Positions 1 to 9,969 of a stretch of DNA of 64,000 nt are shown here, piece by piece. Each line of letters opens with the position of its first letter. Within the stretch, counting starts at the first letter, position 1. The position numbers and the translations under genes are program-made. Location of the stretch: positions 310,001 through 374,000 of the forward strand of contig WHUA01000001.1 of NCBI GenBank assembly GCA_009377445.1, in the 5' to 3' direction. Origin of the DNA: Alphaproteobacteria bacterium. GTDB taxonomy: Bacteria; Pseudomonadota; Alphaproteobacteria; UBA8366. The notes beneath the pieces were generated by a model that saw nothing but the letters and a program-made list of their open reading frames with translations, ran no database searches and was not told the DNA's origin.

Positions 1-300
1 GATCGCGCACATAAAAGCGCCTGACACCCCAAGGCTCGGTCCGGGGTCCGTATTCGATCGGCAACCCTGCAGCGACGGCGCGGCGATAGACTTCTTCGAG
101 ATTGTCCACCTCGATAGAGAGGTCTGGCACCGGCGTTCCGGATCCGCCTTCCGTTGCCACGCTGATCTGTGGGGCGGCGCTACCATCCGCTGCGAAGGTC
201 AAGATCCAACCGTGGTCCATGACGACGGTCATATCCAGCACTTCGCCATAGAAGGCTTTGGTAGCACCGACCTGTTCGACACCAATATTGGCCACGATCC
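1..300 (-). pseudogene. Glyoxalase/VOC-family protein, start lost, 3' end off the window
   Basis: The minus strand reads about 100 residues of a VOC (glyoxalase/bleomycin-resistance) domain, including VANIGVEQVGATKAFYGEVL and, later, PDLSIEVDNLEEVYRRAV, up to the left edge. Small VOC proteins of this type usually begin Met-x-Ile-Val-Ala-Asn. Here the frame runs back through Ile-Val-Ala-Asn (around 289-298) into unrelated sequence that belongs to the DUF3489 gene on the other strand, and no ATG precedes it. A GTG at 293-295 could still serve as a start, but I see no ribosome-binding site. The substrate cannot be told. The abrupt join with the recombinase cassette suggests that insertion or deletion removed the first codons. 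The 3' end lies outside the window, so whether the rest is intact is unknown. Confidence 0.6.
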
Positions 301-769
301 CCGTACGCTGACCCGCAATCTCACGGGACTCTTGAAGAAGGGGCTCGTGACCGAAGAGCCGGCCCCGGCCGATGCGCCGGCCTGGCGCGAGGCCGAAGAC
401 CGGCGCTTCATGCTGCGCGTCTCGCCCGCCGGGCTCGAGGCCATCGGCGTCGTGCCGGCGGGGACGGAGCGGGACGGCAGCGTCCAGACGTCCCCGGAAA
501 CGCCGAAGCGGTCGAAGCGCAAGGCCGGCAGCAAGTCGAATACAGTGCCGGCCTCGGTGCGGCCCGGCACGAAGCTCGCCCTGCTCATCGCAATGCTGGG
601 CCGCGACGACGGCGCCACCATCCCCGAGATCGTCGCGGCGACCGGATGGCAACGCCATTCCGTCCGCGGCGCGATCAGCGGCACGCTGAAGAAGAAGCTC
701 GGCCTCGCCGTCGCGTCGGAAACGGAGGAGGGCCGCGGGCGCATTTACCGGATCGCGCAGGCGGGCTGA
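300..769 (+). pseudogene. DUF3489 protein, N-terminally truncated
   Basis: The C-terminal part is a clear DUF3489 domain (TIPEIVAATGWQRHSVRGAI, then a GTLKKKLGL segment), a winged-helix-like module of unknown function. It is preceded by a short helical part (TRNLTGLLKKGLVTEEP) and a Lys/Arg/Ser/Pro-rich linker. Family members normally start about 20-25 residues before that helix. Those residues are missing, and the frame instead runs back through the antisense of the VOC gene to a GTG at 212, so a chimeric protein of 185 residues is formally open. DUF2924 and a large serine recombinase follow, the usual partners of DUF3489 in alphaproteobacterial genomes. The domain call rests on motif recognition. 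Truncation is inferred from the junction near position 300. Confidence 0.7.
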
Positions 770-789
770 CCATACTTAAGGATCACGCC

Positions 790-1356
790 ATGTCGAATGC
801 AGATGTCGGCACCTGCTTGCCCGAGCCGCTGCCCGGCGATGCGCAGCGACATGAACGAAACCGCCGCGAGCCCCAGGCGAGACCGCCTGGGGCATCGCCT
901 CGTCAACGCGCATCGGCGGGGACCGATATCATCTTAGCAGTCGCGGAACTCGAGGATTTGCCCCGGGCGTCCCTGGCAGACCGGTGGCGGTCGATCTTCC
1001 GCGGCGAGCCGCCAAAGGGCGTCGGAAGGGGCCTGCTGATCGGCGCCATCGCCTATGCGATGCAAGCGAGACAGGAAGGACGGGCGAGTGCGCGGGTCAG
1101 CCGCCGCCTCGAACGACTTTCCACGGCACAGTCCTCTCCCGGCGGCGCAAGAGCGAACGCATCGCCAAAGCTCAGGCCCGGTGCCCGGCTGATCCGGGAA
1201 TGGAACGGATCCACGCATACCGTCGAAGTCGCCGAGGACGGCTATCTCTGGAACGGCGCACGCTACCGCTCGCTGTCGGCCATCGCGCGCGCGATCACCG
1301 GCGCGCGCTGGTCGGGACCTCGCTTCTTCGGCCTCACGCAGGCGGACCGCCGATGA
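790..1356 (+). CDS. DUF2924 domain protein of the recombinase cassette
   Basis: The 188-residue protein has a low-complexity, Arg/Pro-rich start and a DUF2924 domain from about residue 50. Recognisable parts are the ELEDLPRASLADRWRSIF helix, LRPGARLIREWNG near the middle, and RYRSLSAIARAITG followed by SGPRFFGL at the end. The ATG at 790 is chosen because AAGGA lies about 8 bases upstream. An ATG further upstream would lie inside the preceding gene. Its stop overlaps the recombinase start (ATGA at 1353-1356), so the two are translationally coupled. DUF2924 has no known biochemical role. Constant linkage to a recombinase suggests an accessory or directionality factor, which is inference only. 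Confidence 0.85.
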   Translation: MSNADVGTCLPEPLPGDAQRHERNRREPQARPPGASPRQRASAGTDIILAVAELEDLPRASLADRWRSIFRGEPPKGVGRGLLIGAIAYAMQARQEGRASARVSRRLERLSTAQSSPGGARANASPKLRPGARLIREWNGSTHTVEVAEDGYLWNGARYRSLSAIARAITGARWSGPRFFGLTQADRR

Positions 1357-3029
1357 GCGCCCGCCGCCGCTGTGCGATCTACACCAGAAAATCGTCCGAC
1401 GAGGGGCTCGACCAGGAGTTCAACTCCCTCGACGCCCAGCGGGAAGCCTGCAGCGCCTTCATCCAGAGCCAGGCCGGCGAGGGCTGGACCGCCCTCAAGA
1501 CCCGCTATGACGATGGCGGCTTCTCCGGCGGGACCATGAATCGGCCGGCCCTGCAGCAACTTCTCGCCGATACCCGGGCCGGCAAGGTCGATGTGATCGT
1601 GACGTACAAGGTCGACAGGTTGTCGCGATGCCTCGCCGACTTCGCCAAGATCGTCGAGGTGCTGGATGCCGAGGGTGCGTCTTTCGTGTCGGTCACGCAA
1701 CAATTCAACACAACGAGTTCGATGGGCCGCCTCACCCTCAACGTGCTGTTATCGTTCGCACAATTCGAACGCGAGGTCACCGCCGAGCGCATTCGCGACA
1801 AGATCGCGGCCTCGAAGAAGAAGGGCCTCTGGATGGGCGGCGTCGTGTCGCTGGGATATGACGTCGTCGACCGTAAGCTGATCGTGAACAGCGGGGAGGC
1901 CGAAACGGTCCGGACCTTGTTCCATCTCTACCGGAGCCTCGGCACGGTCAGGGCGGTGAAGGCGGAAGCGGATCGGCTGGGATTGCGGACGAAAGCCAGG
2001 AAACCGAACAACGGCAGCCGCGCCGGGGGCGTGCCGTTCACCATCGGCCATCTCCACAAGCTGCTGACCAACCGCATCTACCTCGGCGAGATCACGCACA
2101 AGGACCAGAGCTACCCGGGGGAACACGAACCGATCATCGATCGCGCGGCATGGGATGCCGTCCAGGCACAACTGGATGCCAACGCGCGATCACGCGCCCG
2201 CGGCACCAATGAGAAGAGTCCGGGCCTCTTGACCGGCCTGCTGTACGACGAGGACGGTGGCCGGATCTCGCCTCACCACAGCACCAAGCAGGGGCGCCGG
2301 TACCACTACTACGTCTCGCGCGATCCGGACGCGCGCATGGGCTGGCGGCTGCCGGCGAAGGCGATCGAGAGGGCCGTATTGGACGGCATCGCCGGCTTGC
2401 TCGGCGACACACGTCGCTTGATCGACGCGCTCGGTCCTGCGGCAACACCGGCACAGGAGATCGAAGCAACACTCTTAAGAGCATGCCAGCTGCGAAAGGA
2501 CCTGCAGGCAGCCGGTCCGGCGGATCAGCGCGCGATGCTGCTCGATCTCGTCGCCAGGATCGAGGTGGCGCAGCACCGTGTCCGCATCGTGCTGCGCATG
2601 CGCGTGCTGCGGGATCGCCTCGGCATATCGGAACCGGAACAGCCGGCTCCCGGATCCGCGACCATGAACCTCGACCTCCCCGTCACCTTCAAGCGGCGCG
2701 GCGTCGAGACCAAGCTGATAATCGCCGGTGCTGAAGCTACGAGCGCGGCACCCGACACGGCGCTCATCGCGGCCGTCACGTCGGCCAACCGCTGGTTCGC
2801 GGAACTGAAGACCGGCGCGGCGCACAGCATCAAGGACCTTGCGGCGCGACATAAGGTCGACAAGGGCGACATCAGCCGGATCCTGCCGCTGGCCTTCCTC
2901 GCGCCCGACATCGTCGCGGCGATCCTCGACGGGCGCCAGCCGGTCGAGCTCACCGCCTACCGGCTGAAGCGGCTGCGCGCATTGCCGCGCCTCTGGAGCG
3001 AGCAGCGCCGCCTTCTCGGCTTCGCCTGA
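1353..3029 (+). CDS. Large serine recombinase (resolvase/invertase family)
   Basis: The 558-residue site-specific recombinase has an N-terminal resolvase catalytic domain at about 1-150: YTRKSSDEGLDQEFNSLDAQ with the nucleophile Ser14, DDGGFSGG, VYKVDRLSR-like VTYKVDRLSR, and the long E helix ending AERIRDKIAASKKKG. A recombinase DNA-binding domain follows at about 170-320 (TIGHLHKLLTNRIYLGEI, the usual 'NRIYLGEI' block). The region after it, which in many large serine integrases is a four-cysteine zinc ribbon, has almost no cysteine (GLLYDEDGGRISPHHSTKQ). A C-terminal helix-turn-helix-like part (about 470-520) resembles that of related cassette recombinases. It is coupled to DUF2924 by an ATGA overlap. 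The gene looks intact. Confidence 0.92.
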   Translation: MSARRRCAIYTRKSSDEGLDQEFNSLDAQREACSAFIQSQAGEGWTALKTRYDDGGFSGGTMNRPALQQLLADTRAGKVDVIVTYKVDRLSRCLADFAKIVEVLDAEGASFVSVTQQFNTTSSMGRLTLNVLLSFAQFEREVTAERIRDKIAASKKKGLWMGGVVSLGYDVVDRKLIVNSGEAETVRTLFHLYRSLGTVRAVKAEADRLGLRTKARKPNNGSRAGGVPFTIGHLHKLLTNRIYLGEITHKDQSYPGEHEPIIDRAAWDAVQAQLDANARSRARGTNEKSPGLLTGLLYDEDGGRISPHHSTKQGRRYHYYVSRDPDARMGWRLPAKAIERAVLDGIAGLLGDTRRLIDALGPAATPAQEIEATLLRACQLRKDLQAAGPADQRAMLLDLVARIEVAQHRVRIVLRMRVLRDRLGISEPEQPAPGSATMNLDLPVTFKRRGVETKLIIAGAEATSAAPDTALIAAVTSANRWFAELKTGAAHSIKDLAARHKVDKGDISRILPLAFLAPDIVAAILDGRQPVELTAYRLKRLRALPRLWSEQRRLLGFA

Positions 3030-3235
3030 CGCGTCAACGGCGCACGTCTCCCCCGAAAACTGAAAACTGTTGGCTGCCGGAACGGGCCAACGGAGACGAC
3101 CCGCCGGAAACGCGTGGAGACCGCAAAATATCCGGTCTCCCGGCCAACCGATAGCGGGCGACGCCGCCGCAATGCCGCCGGAAACGGCGCCTGCGTCGAC
3201 CCATCTAACACACTGATATACAAGGAGGAAAATCG

Positions 3236-3311
<76 letters not shown>

Positions 3312-3356
3312 ATCGATCGCGGGTCTTCGGCGGCTTGGGCCCGCCGGAGCGTGCGG

Positions 3357-3385
3357 AATATGTGAGCCTACAGGTTTCCTGTCAA
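3357..3385 (-). promoter_or_regulatory. Sigma-70-type promoter of tRNA-Ala
   Basis: On the minus strand a perfect -35 TTGACA (3385-3380) is followed after 17 bp by CATATT (3362-3357) as the -10. This places the start about 40 nt before the tRNA. Spacing and position fit a housekeeping promoter. Confidence 0.7.
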
Positions 3386-3489
3386 GCGCCTGCGCGCGGT
3401 CCGGCAGCCGCACCGGCAGCCGCAGGCCCTTGCCACGCTTCGGGGCTGCGGCTAGTTTGCGCGATTGTCGAAATGGGGGGCTCGCTGGC

Positions 3490-3771
3490 ATGAACGCAGT
3501 GCTGTGGTTGATCAATACAGTCATCAACCTCTATATCTGGATCATCATTCTCCAGGTGGTCATGAGCTGGCTGATCGCCTTCAACGTGATCAACACGAAC
3601 AATCGCTTTGTCTACCTGGTCGGCGACTTCCTGTACCGGCTTACCGAGCCGGCGATGCGCCCGATCCGGCGCATCCTTCCGAGCCTGGGCGGCATCGACC
3701 TGTCGCCGATGGTCCTGCTGCTGCTGCTGATCTTCGCGCAGCGGCTGCTCGTCGAGTACTGGCCTGCGTGA
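3490..3771 (+). CDS. YggT family membrane protein
   Basis: The 93-residue protein has two hydrophobic segments (about 5-27 and 68-88) flanking a short cytoplasmic loop with LTEPAMRPIRRILP, the signature of the YggT/Ycf19 family. Members are inner-membrane proteins linked to osmotic tolerance or, in some phyla, cell-division site positioning; the precise job here is unknown. The ATG at 3490 follows a G-rich Shine-Dalgarno-like stretch. The stop overlaps the GTG of the DUF167 gene, a pairing seen in many proteobacteria. The two are followed by folD, forming a tightly coupled three-gene unit. Confidence 0.9.
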   Translation: MNAVLWLINTVINLYIWIIILQVVMSWLIAFNVINTNNRFVYLVGDFLYRLTEPAMRPIRRILPSLGGIDLSPMVLLLLLIFAQRLLVEYWPA

Positions 3772-4103
3772 GCGCGGCGCCGCTACGAAGACTCTCCGAT
3801 GGGGTCAGCGTGACGGTGCGCCTGACGCCCAAGGCGGGCGCCGACAAGATCGACGGCGTGGCCGCCGGCGCCGCGGGCCGCACGGCGCTGAAGGCGCGGG
3901 TAACGGCGGCGCCGGAATCGGGCAAGGCGAACGCTGCCCTGCTCGCCTTGCTGTCGAAGAGCTGGAAACTGCCGAAGTCCGCGCTTTCGATCGCCGGCGG
4001 CGCGAAGGACCGCAACAAGGTCGTGCATGTCGCCGGAGATCCGGCGGCGCTGGAGCGCCGCATAGCAGGATGGCTCGAGGGGCTCGAGAAACGCGATGAC
4101 TGA
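3768..4103 (+). CDS. DUF167 family protein (YggU-like)
   Basis: The 111-residue protein matches the DUF167/UPF0235 family: [36 protein letters not shown] and the [18 protein letters not shown] strand near the end. The fold is a small alpha/beta domain of unknown function. It starts with GTG at 3768, one base before the yggT stop, and its own stop overlaps the folD start by 8 nt. Coupling to both neighbours is therefore almost certain. No catalytic residues are known for this family. Confidence 0.88.
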   Translation: MSAAPLRRLSDGVSVTVRLTPKAGADKIDGVAAGAAGRTALKARVTAAPESGKANAALLALLSKSWKLPKSALSIAGGAKDRNKVVHVAGDPAALERRIAGWLEGLEKRDD

Positions 4104-4989
4104 CGCCCGGATCATCGACGGCAAGGCCTCCGCCGCCGCGCTTCGCGCGCGCGTCGCGCGGGCGGCGGCCGAGGTCGAGCGGGCGCACGGGATCGTGCCG
4201 GGCCTCGCCGTCGTGCTGGTCGGCGAGAACCCGGCGAGCCAGGTCTACGTCCGCAACAAGCGGAAGCAGACGATCGAGGCCGGCATGCGGAGCTTCGACC
4301 ACACGCTCCCCGCCGCCACCGGCGAGGCGGCGCTGCTCGACTTGATCGGCCGGCTCAACCGCGACCCAGCGGTGCACGGCATCCTGGTGCAGCTCCCGCT
4401 CCCCGGCCATATCGACCCGGAAAAGGTCCTCGATACGATCGACTCGGCGAAGGACGTCGACGGCTTCCACGTCATCAACGCCGGACGGCTCGCCACCGGC
4501 GGCCAGGGCCTGGTGCCCTGCACGCCGCTCGGCTGCCTGATGATGCTGAAGGACACGCTGGGCGGCCTCGGCGGCATGGAGGCGGTGATCGTCGGCCGCT
4601 CCAACATCGTCGGCAAGCCGATGGCGGCGCTGCTGCTGCGCGAGAACTGCACCGTCACGGTGGCGCATTCGCGCACGCGCGACCTGCCGCTCGTGTGCCG
4701 GCGCGCGGACATCCTGGTCGCCGCGGTCGGCCGGCCCGAAATGATCCGCGGCGGCTGGATCAAGCCCGGCGCCGCCGTCATCGACGTCGGCATCAACCGC
4801 GTGCCGAAGCAAGGCGAGCCGGGCAAGCACCGCCTCGTCGGCGACGTCTGCTTCGCCGAGGCGGTGACGGTCGCGGGCGCGATCACCCCGGTGCCGGGCG
4901 GCGTCGGGCCGATGACCATCGCCTGCCTGCTGATGAACGCGCTCACCGCCGCCTGCCGCCAGGCCGGCGTCGAGGCGCCCGAAATCTAA
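4096..4989 (+). CDS. folD: Bifunctional methylenetetrahydrofolate dehydrogenase/cyclohydrolase FolD
   Basis: The 297-residue enzyme interconverts 5,10-methylene-, 5,10-methenyl- and 10-formyl-tetrahydrofolate with NADP+, supplying one-carbon units for purines and fMet-tRNA. Visible motifs are the [14 protein letters not shown] block with the catalytic Tyr and Lys, [11 protein letters not shown], the nucleotide-binding [13 protein letters not shown], and [15 protein letters not shown] at the end. Length and order are normal for FolD. It is the last gene of the yggT-DUF167-folD unit. purH at 50.4 kb would use its product, 10-formyl-THF. Confidence 0.97.
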   Translation: MTDARIIDGKASAAALRARVARAAAEVERAHGIVPGLAVVLVGENPASQVYVRNKRKQTIEAGMRSFDHTLPAATGEAALLDLIGRLNRDPAVHGILVQLPLPGHIDPEKVLDTIDSAKDVDGFHVINAGRLATGGQGLVPCTPLGCLMMLKDTLGGLGGMEAVIVGRSNIVGKPMAALLLRENCTVTVAHSRTRDLPLVCRRADILVAAVGRPEMIRGGWIKPGAAVIDVGINRVPKQGEPGKHRLVGDVCFAEAVTVAGAITPVPGGVGPMTIACLLMNALTAACRQAGVEAPEI

Positions 4990-5166
4990 GGCTCGACCCG
5001 GTTTCGCGATTCGGGCCAGGGAAGCGAAAAAACTGCGCCGAGCGGCGGCACCATCGGCGTGCAGGAGAAGCGGCCGATGCCCACGGCGAGCAACAGGGTC
5101 GCATGCCCGGCGGCGGCCAGCCGCCAGATCGAAACCGGACGGGCCGCCTCGATCCGTGCGGCTGCT
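4990..5166 (-). pseudogene. N-terminal stub of a YbfB/YjiJ-like MFS transporter
   Basis: Between folD and the DUF3253 gene the minus strand encodes IWRLAAAGHATLLLAVGIGRF followed by a TPMVPPLGAVF segment. This resembles the first transmembrane helix and the conserved GIGRF-x-x-TP motif of YbfB/YjiJ-type major facilitator proteins. The frame then breaks into unrelated sequence and stops against folD, after about 55 residues of a normal 380-400. I see no start codon in frame. It reads as the remnant of a transporter gene deleted at its 3' side. The family assignment rests on one short motif and is tentative. Confidence 0.45.
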
Positions 5167-5511
5167 TTAATCGGACACGGGCAGGCGCAGCCGCACCACG
5201 CCCTTGAAGTTTTTCGGATCGACCGGCTGGCCCTTGCGGAGAATCTCGAGCCGACCCTGGCGCGCCAGATGGGTCGCCTGCTGGCGCACCGCATTCATGT
5301 AGCGCCGCCACAGCTCCGCGCCGTCGGTCGGCCGGCGCCGCCGGTCGGCGACCACGCGCGCGGCGTCCATCATGCTGATCGACGCGCCGGGCGAAAGGCC
5401 GGAGAGCGTGTCGAGAATCGCTTCCGCGACCGGGTCGTCCGGGCTTTCCGCCTGCTCGGCGTCACCGCTCAAGATTTGGCCTCCCGTGAAGACCCGTATG
5501 GACGCGGGCAC
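5167..5511 (-). CDS. DUF3253 domain protein
   Basis: The 114-residue protein contains a small winged-helix-like DUF3253 domain from about residue 28: DPVAEAILDTLSGL, the MMDAARVVADRR helix, LWRRYMNAVRQQATHLARQG, and the closing LEILRKGQPVDPKNFKGVVR. Small DUF3253 proteins are common in bacteria and have no assigned function; the fold suggests nucleic-acid or protein contact. It is transcribed away from the NnrU gene, with only 14 bp between the two chosen starts. The true start could therefore be a little further inside. Confidence 0.8.
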   Translation of the reverse strand: MPASIRVFTGGQILSGDAEQAESPDDPVAEAILDTLSGLSPGASISMMDAARVVADRRRRPTDGAELWRRYMNAVRQQATHLARQGRLEILRKGQPVDPKNFKGVVRLRLPVSD

Positions 5512-5525
5512 GGTTCATACGAATA

Positions 5526-6230
5526 ATGGCGCGCATGATTGGCACGATGCAGGCGCTCTTTCTGGCTGTCGTCGCTTTCGTCGGCGGGCATTTCATTCTC
5601 TCCAGCGTAGCCGTGCGGCAAGGCATCATCAAGGCGATCGGCCAGAACGGCTTCCGCCTGGTCTATTCCGGGCTCGCGCTGGCGACGCTCGTCTGGGTCA
5701 TCGCCGCCTACGGCAAGGCGCCGGTGATCGTGCTGTGGCCCGTCTCTCGTGGGCTTTGGTACCTGCCCTTCTTCATCCTGCCTTTCGCCTGCATCCTGCT
5801 CGTGGCCGCGGTGACGACCCAGAATGTGACCATGATCGCGGGCGAGCGCTTTCTCGACGGCCCCCGGCCGCTGTGGGGCATCATCACCGTGACGCGCCAT
5901 CCCATGCTCTGGGGCATCGGGCTCTGGGCCGTGGCCCATCTGCTGGCCAACGGCGATCAGGCGAGCCTGCTCCTGTTCGGCGGCATCGCCATCCTCGCCT
6001 TCGGCGGCATGGCGCATATCGACAGCCGGCGGCGCGCCAGCCTCGGCGCGGCCTGGGGGCCGGTCGAGCTGACCACCTCGGTCATCCCCTTCCTCGCCGC
6101 GTTGCAGGGCCGGACGCGGGTCGACTGGGCCGGCATCGGGCTTTCCCGTGTCGCGGGCGGGCTCGGCCTCTACGTCGCCCTCATCCTTACCCACGGCTGG
6201 GCGACGGGGGTCACCATCGTCCCGACTTAA
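5526..6230 (+). CDS. NnrU family membrane protein
   Basis: The 234-residue protein has about six hydrophobic segments and the NnrU signature: GGHFILSSVAVRQG near the N-terminus, TRHPMLWGIGLWAVAHL in the centre, and AAWGPVELTTSVIPF. The central His-Pro block resembles the isoprenylcysteine methyltransferase/PEMT superfamily, of which NnrU is a member. NnrU was named from denitrification gene clusters, but related copies occur widely without them, and no nitrogen-oxide genes are visible here. The function in this genome is therefore unassigned. It converges on argG with 4 bp between stops. Confidence 0.88.
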   Translation: MARMIGTMQALFLAVVAFVGGHFILSSVAVRQGIIKAIGQNGFRLVYSGLALATLVWVIAAYGKAPVIVLWPVSRGLWYLPFFILPFACILLVAAVTTQNVTMIAGERFLDGPRPLWGIITVTRHPMLWGIGLWAVAHLLANGDQASLLLFGGIAILAFGGMAHIDSRRRASLGAAWGPVELTTSVIPFLAALQGRTRVDWAGIGLSRVAGGLGLYVALILTHGWATGVTIVPT

Positions 6231-6234
6231 ATGG

Positions 6235-7455
<1,221 letters not shown>

Positions 7456-7540
7456 CGCCGACTTCCCTCCGCGCGGACCTCAGCCCGGTCCGAATGGCGG
7501 CGGAGTATAGGGAAAGATCGCGCCCCCGCAAGCGCGGCGC

Positions 7541-8677
7541 TCAGCTCGCCTTTTGCCGCCGTTCCCTCACGCTCTCGCTCTTGAGCTGGCCGCAGGCGGC
7601 GAGGATGTCGCGGCCGCGCGGCGTGCGGACGGTGGCGACGTAGCCCGCCTTGTTGACGATGTCGGCGAAGCGCTCGATCCGCTTCGCGTCCGAGCATTCG
7701 TAGTCCGTGCCGGGCCAGGGGTTGAACGGGATCAGGTTGACCTTGGACGGGATGCCCTGGAGCAGCCGCGCCAGCTCGCGCGCGTCCGCGTCGGAATCGT
7801 TGACGCCTTTGAGCATGACGTATTCGAAGGTGATGCGGCGCGCGTTGGTGCCGGTGGGATAGTCCCGGCAGGCCTGCAGCAGCTCGGCGATCGGCCATTT
7901 CCGGTTGATCGGCACCAGGACATCGCGCAGCTCGTCCCGCACGGCGTGCAGCGAGATCGCCAGCATGACGCCGATCTCCTCGCCGGCGCGGCGGATCATC
8001 GGCACGACGCCCGAGGTGGACAGCGTGATCTTGCGCCAGGAGATGGAAATGCCCTCGCCGTCGACTGCGATGCGGAGCGCCTTCTTCACGTTGTCGAAGT
8101 TATAGAGCGGCTCGCCCATCCCCATCATGACGATGTTGGTCAACCGCCGGTCGACCTGCGAGTCGGGCCATTCGCCGAGCGTGTCGCGCGCCAGCATGAG
8201 CTGGCCCAGGATCTCGTCCGCCGTCAGGTTGCGCACCAGCTTCTGCGTCCCGGTGTGGCAGAAGCTGCAGGTGAGCGTGCAGCCGATCTGGCTCGAGACG
8301 CAGAGGGTGCCGCGGTCGGGCTCCGGGATGAAGACGGTCTCCGCCTCCTGGCGGTCGGGGAAGCGGACCAGCCATTTCCGCGTGCCGTCGGTCGAGATGC
8401 GGGCGTCGCTCACGTCCAGCCGGGCGATGCGGAAGCGCTCGTCCAGCTCGGCGCGCAGCGCCTTCGACAGGTTGGTCATGGCGTCGAAGGAGGTGACGCC
8501 GCGATTGTAGACCCACTGGAAGATCTGCCGGACGCGGTAAGGCTCGACCCCCAGCGGCGCGAGCGCCGCCGCCATGTCGTCCCGATCCATACCGACCAGG
8601 TTCGGGCGCGGGTCCGCCGCGGCCGCGAGGACGCCGCCCGGCAGGAAATCGGCGAGCTGTGGGGCGAGTTCGTTCAT
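7541..8677 (-). CDS. rlmN: 23S rRNA (adenine2503-C2)/tRNA A37 methyltransferase RlmN
   Basis: The 378-residue radical-SAM enzyme methylates A2503 of 23S rRNA and A37 of some tRNAs. The radical-SAM cysteines lie in [13 protein letters not shown], preceded by [10 protein letters not shown], which carries one of the conserved cysteines. The second catalytic cysteine is in [12 protein letters not shown] at the end. [15 protein letters not shown] is the family's GEP motif. The start at 8677 ([11 protein letters not shown]) gives a standard length. The open frame continues further upstream into the IalB gene but has no support there. Confidence 0.97.
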   Translation of the reverse strand: MNELAPQLADFLPGGVLAAAADPRPNLVGMDRDDMAAALAPLGVEPYRVRQIFQWVYNRGVTSFDAMTNLSKALRAELDERFRIARLDVSDARISTDGTRKWLVRFPDRQEAETVFIPEPDRGTLCVSSQIGCTLTCSFCHTGTQKLVRNLTADEILGQLMLARDTLGEWPDSQVDRRLTNIVMMGMGEPLYNFDNVKKALRIAVDGEGISISWRKITLSTSGVVPMIRRAGEEIGVMLAISLHAVRDELRDVLVPINRKWPIAELLQACRDYPTGTNARRITFEYVMLKGVNDSDADARELARLLQGIPSKVNLIPFNPWPGTDYECSDAKRIERFADIVNKAGYVATVRTPRGRDILAACGQLKSESVRERRQKAS

Positions 8678-8754
8678 TTGGCCGATGATATAGGCCGGCA
8701 GCGCGTCCCCGCCAATGCTTTTCGGCCCGCGAAAGGGCGGACCGTCCCCGGCAG

Positions 8755-9294
8755 TTACTTGACGTTGCAGGCCTTGCCGATCGCCTCGTAGGCCTTGGTG
8801 AAGCCGGTCAGCGAATAGCTGTCCGTGGTCTGGGTCCCCTTGCTGGAAACGCCGCTGACGGCCATCGAATTGCCGCGCCGCATGGCGTCCACGAGCTGCT
8901 TGTCGTCCTTGGCGGAGCGGCTCCAGGCCGTCTCGCCGTCTGTGAACAGGGTGAATTTCTCGCCGCCGATGCGGACCTGCACGGTGCTGTCCTTCTTGAA
9001 GGCGTAGCCGGACGCGAAGCTGACCTCGTTCACGCGCTTGTCCCATGGGCGGTGCGTGACATAGGCGTAGACCGGCCCGCGCTGCTTGTACTTGCCCTCG
9101 CCCTTGGTCGGCTGGCTCCACATCGAGCAGCCGGTGTTCTTGCCCTCGGTGAAGGTCTGCGCGCCCCAGTCGCCGTACAGGCCGAGGACCTTGTCGGCGG
9201 CGGCGGCGCTCACGGCAGCGGCGCTCACAGCGGCGCCGAAGGCGAATAAAACGACGGTGAACGACAGGAAGGAATAGCGGCGAAACACGATCAT
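8755..9294 (-). CDS. Invasion-associated locus B (IalB) family protein
   Basis: The 179-residue protein begins with a signal peptide (hydrophobic about 10-32, Ala-rich cleavage region) and continues with the IalB-type core: YGDWGAQTF, a conserved cysteine (GCSMWSQP), and the [12 protein letters not shown] strand. IalB-family proteins are exported beta-rich proteins. The founder is a Bartonella virulence factor, but most members are in free-living alphaproteobacteria with unknown function. The gene lies upstream of rlmN, a recurrent neighbour. Periplasmic location is inferred from the signal peptide. Two cysteines (about 57 and 176) could form a disulfide. Confidence 0.87.
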   Translation of the reverse strand: MIVFRRYSFLSFTVVLFAFGAAVSAAAVSAAAADKVLGLYGDWGAQTFTEGKNTGCSMWSQPTKGEGKYKQRGPVYAYVTHRPWDKRVNEVSFASGYAFKKDSTVQVRIGGEKFTLFTDGETAWSRSAKDDKQLVDAMRRGNSMAVSGVSSKGTQTTDSYSLTGFTKAYEAIGKACNVK

Positions 9295-9357
9295 GACCTC
9301 TCAGATTGCGAATTCATCCCCGTTGGCAAAAGCAGTACCCGGTATCGGTTCCGCGAT

Positions 9358-9888
9358 TCAAGGCTTCCGTCGAGAAAATCGTCCGCCGTGCGCATGCGGC
9401 GGCAACCCCTCGACCGGGCCGCCGGACCCGGTGGGACGCGGCGCGAAGCGCTGCCGCGTGATCATGCGGTCGTACATCAGGATGGCGGCGGCAACGGCGA
9501 TGTTGACGCAGAACCGGGTCGGAATCCGCACCACATGCGCGCAGCGCGCGACGAGCGCGGGCGACAGCGTGCCGCGCTCGGAGCCGAGCACGTAGGCCGC
9601 CCGCTCCGGATGCGTGAAGCTCGGCAGGTCGACCGCATCCTCCAGCAATTCGAGTCCGACGAGCTGGCAGCCGCGCGGCAGTTGCAAGGCGTCGACCGTC
9701 GGATACTCGTACAGCGGCACATGCTTCGCCGTCTCGGAGGTATCCGCTTTCCGGATCAGGCGCAGGTTGACCGCCGGCGCGATCGCAAAGACGAAGTCCG
9801 CGCCGAAGGCATGCGCCGTCCGGTACAGGCTCCCGACATTCATTGGCTTGGAGATGCCCTCCACGCCCAGTCCGAAATAGCCCCGCAT
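9358..9888 (-). CDS. TrmH/SpoU-family RNA methyltransferase
   Basis: The 176-residue protein is a SPOUT-class 2'-O-methyltransferase without an added RNA-binding domain. The conserved blocks are PMNVGSLYRTAHAFGADFVF at the start, AYVLGSERGTLSP in the middle and IPTRFCVNIAVAAAILMYDR at the end, which form the knotted SAM site. The start at 9888 (MRGYFGLGVEGISKP) fits the family; an upstream ATG would add 12 unsupported residues. The target RNA cannot be told; small members modify tRNA or rRNA. It is divergent from the oxidoreductase gene. Confidence 0.9.
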   Translation of the reverse strand: MRGYFGLGVEGISKPMNVGSLYRTAHAFGADFVFAIAPAVNLRLIRKADTSETAKHVPLYEYPTVDALQLPRGCQLVGLELLEDAVDLPSFTHPERAAYVLGSERGTLSPALVARCAHVVRIPTRFCVNIAVAAAILMYDRMITRQRFAPRPTGSGGPVEGLPPHAHGGRFSRRKP

Positions 9889-9969
9889 GGGGCGAAACTT
9901 GCATCGCCCGGCGCCGCAAGGCAAGTTTTCGAGCGGCGAGACGAGCGATTAACCGGCGGGACCAGGCAA

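Noticed and set aside
5526..6230. NnrU as evidence of denitrification
   Set aside because: No nitrite, nitric oxide or nitrous oxide reductase genes are in the window, and NnrU-like proteins are common in non-denitrifiers.
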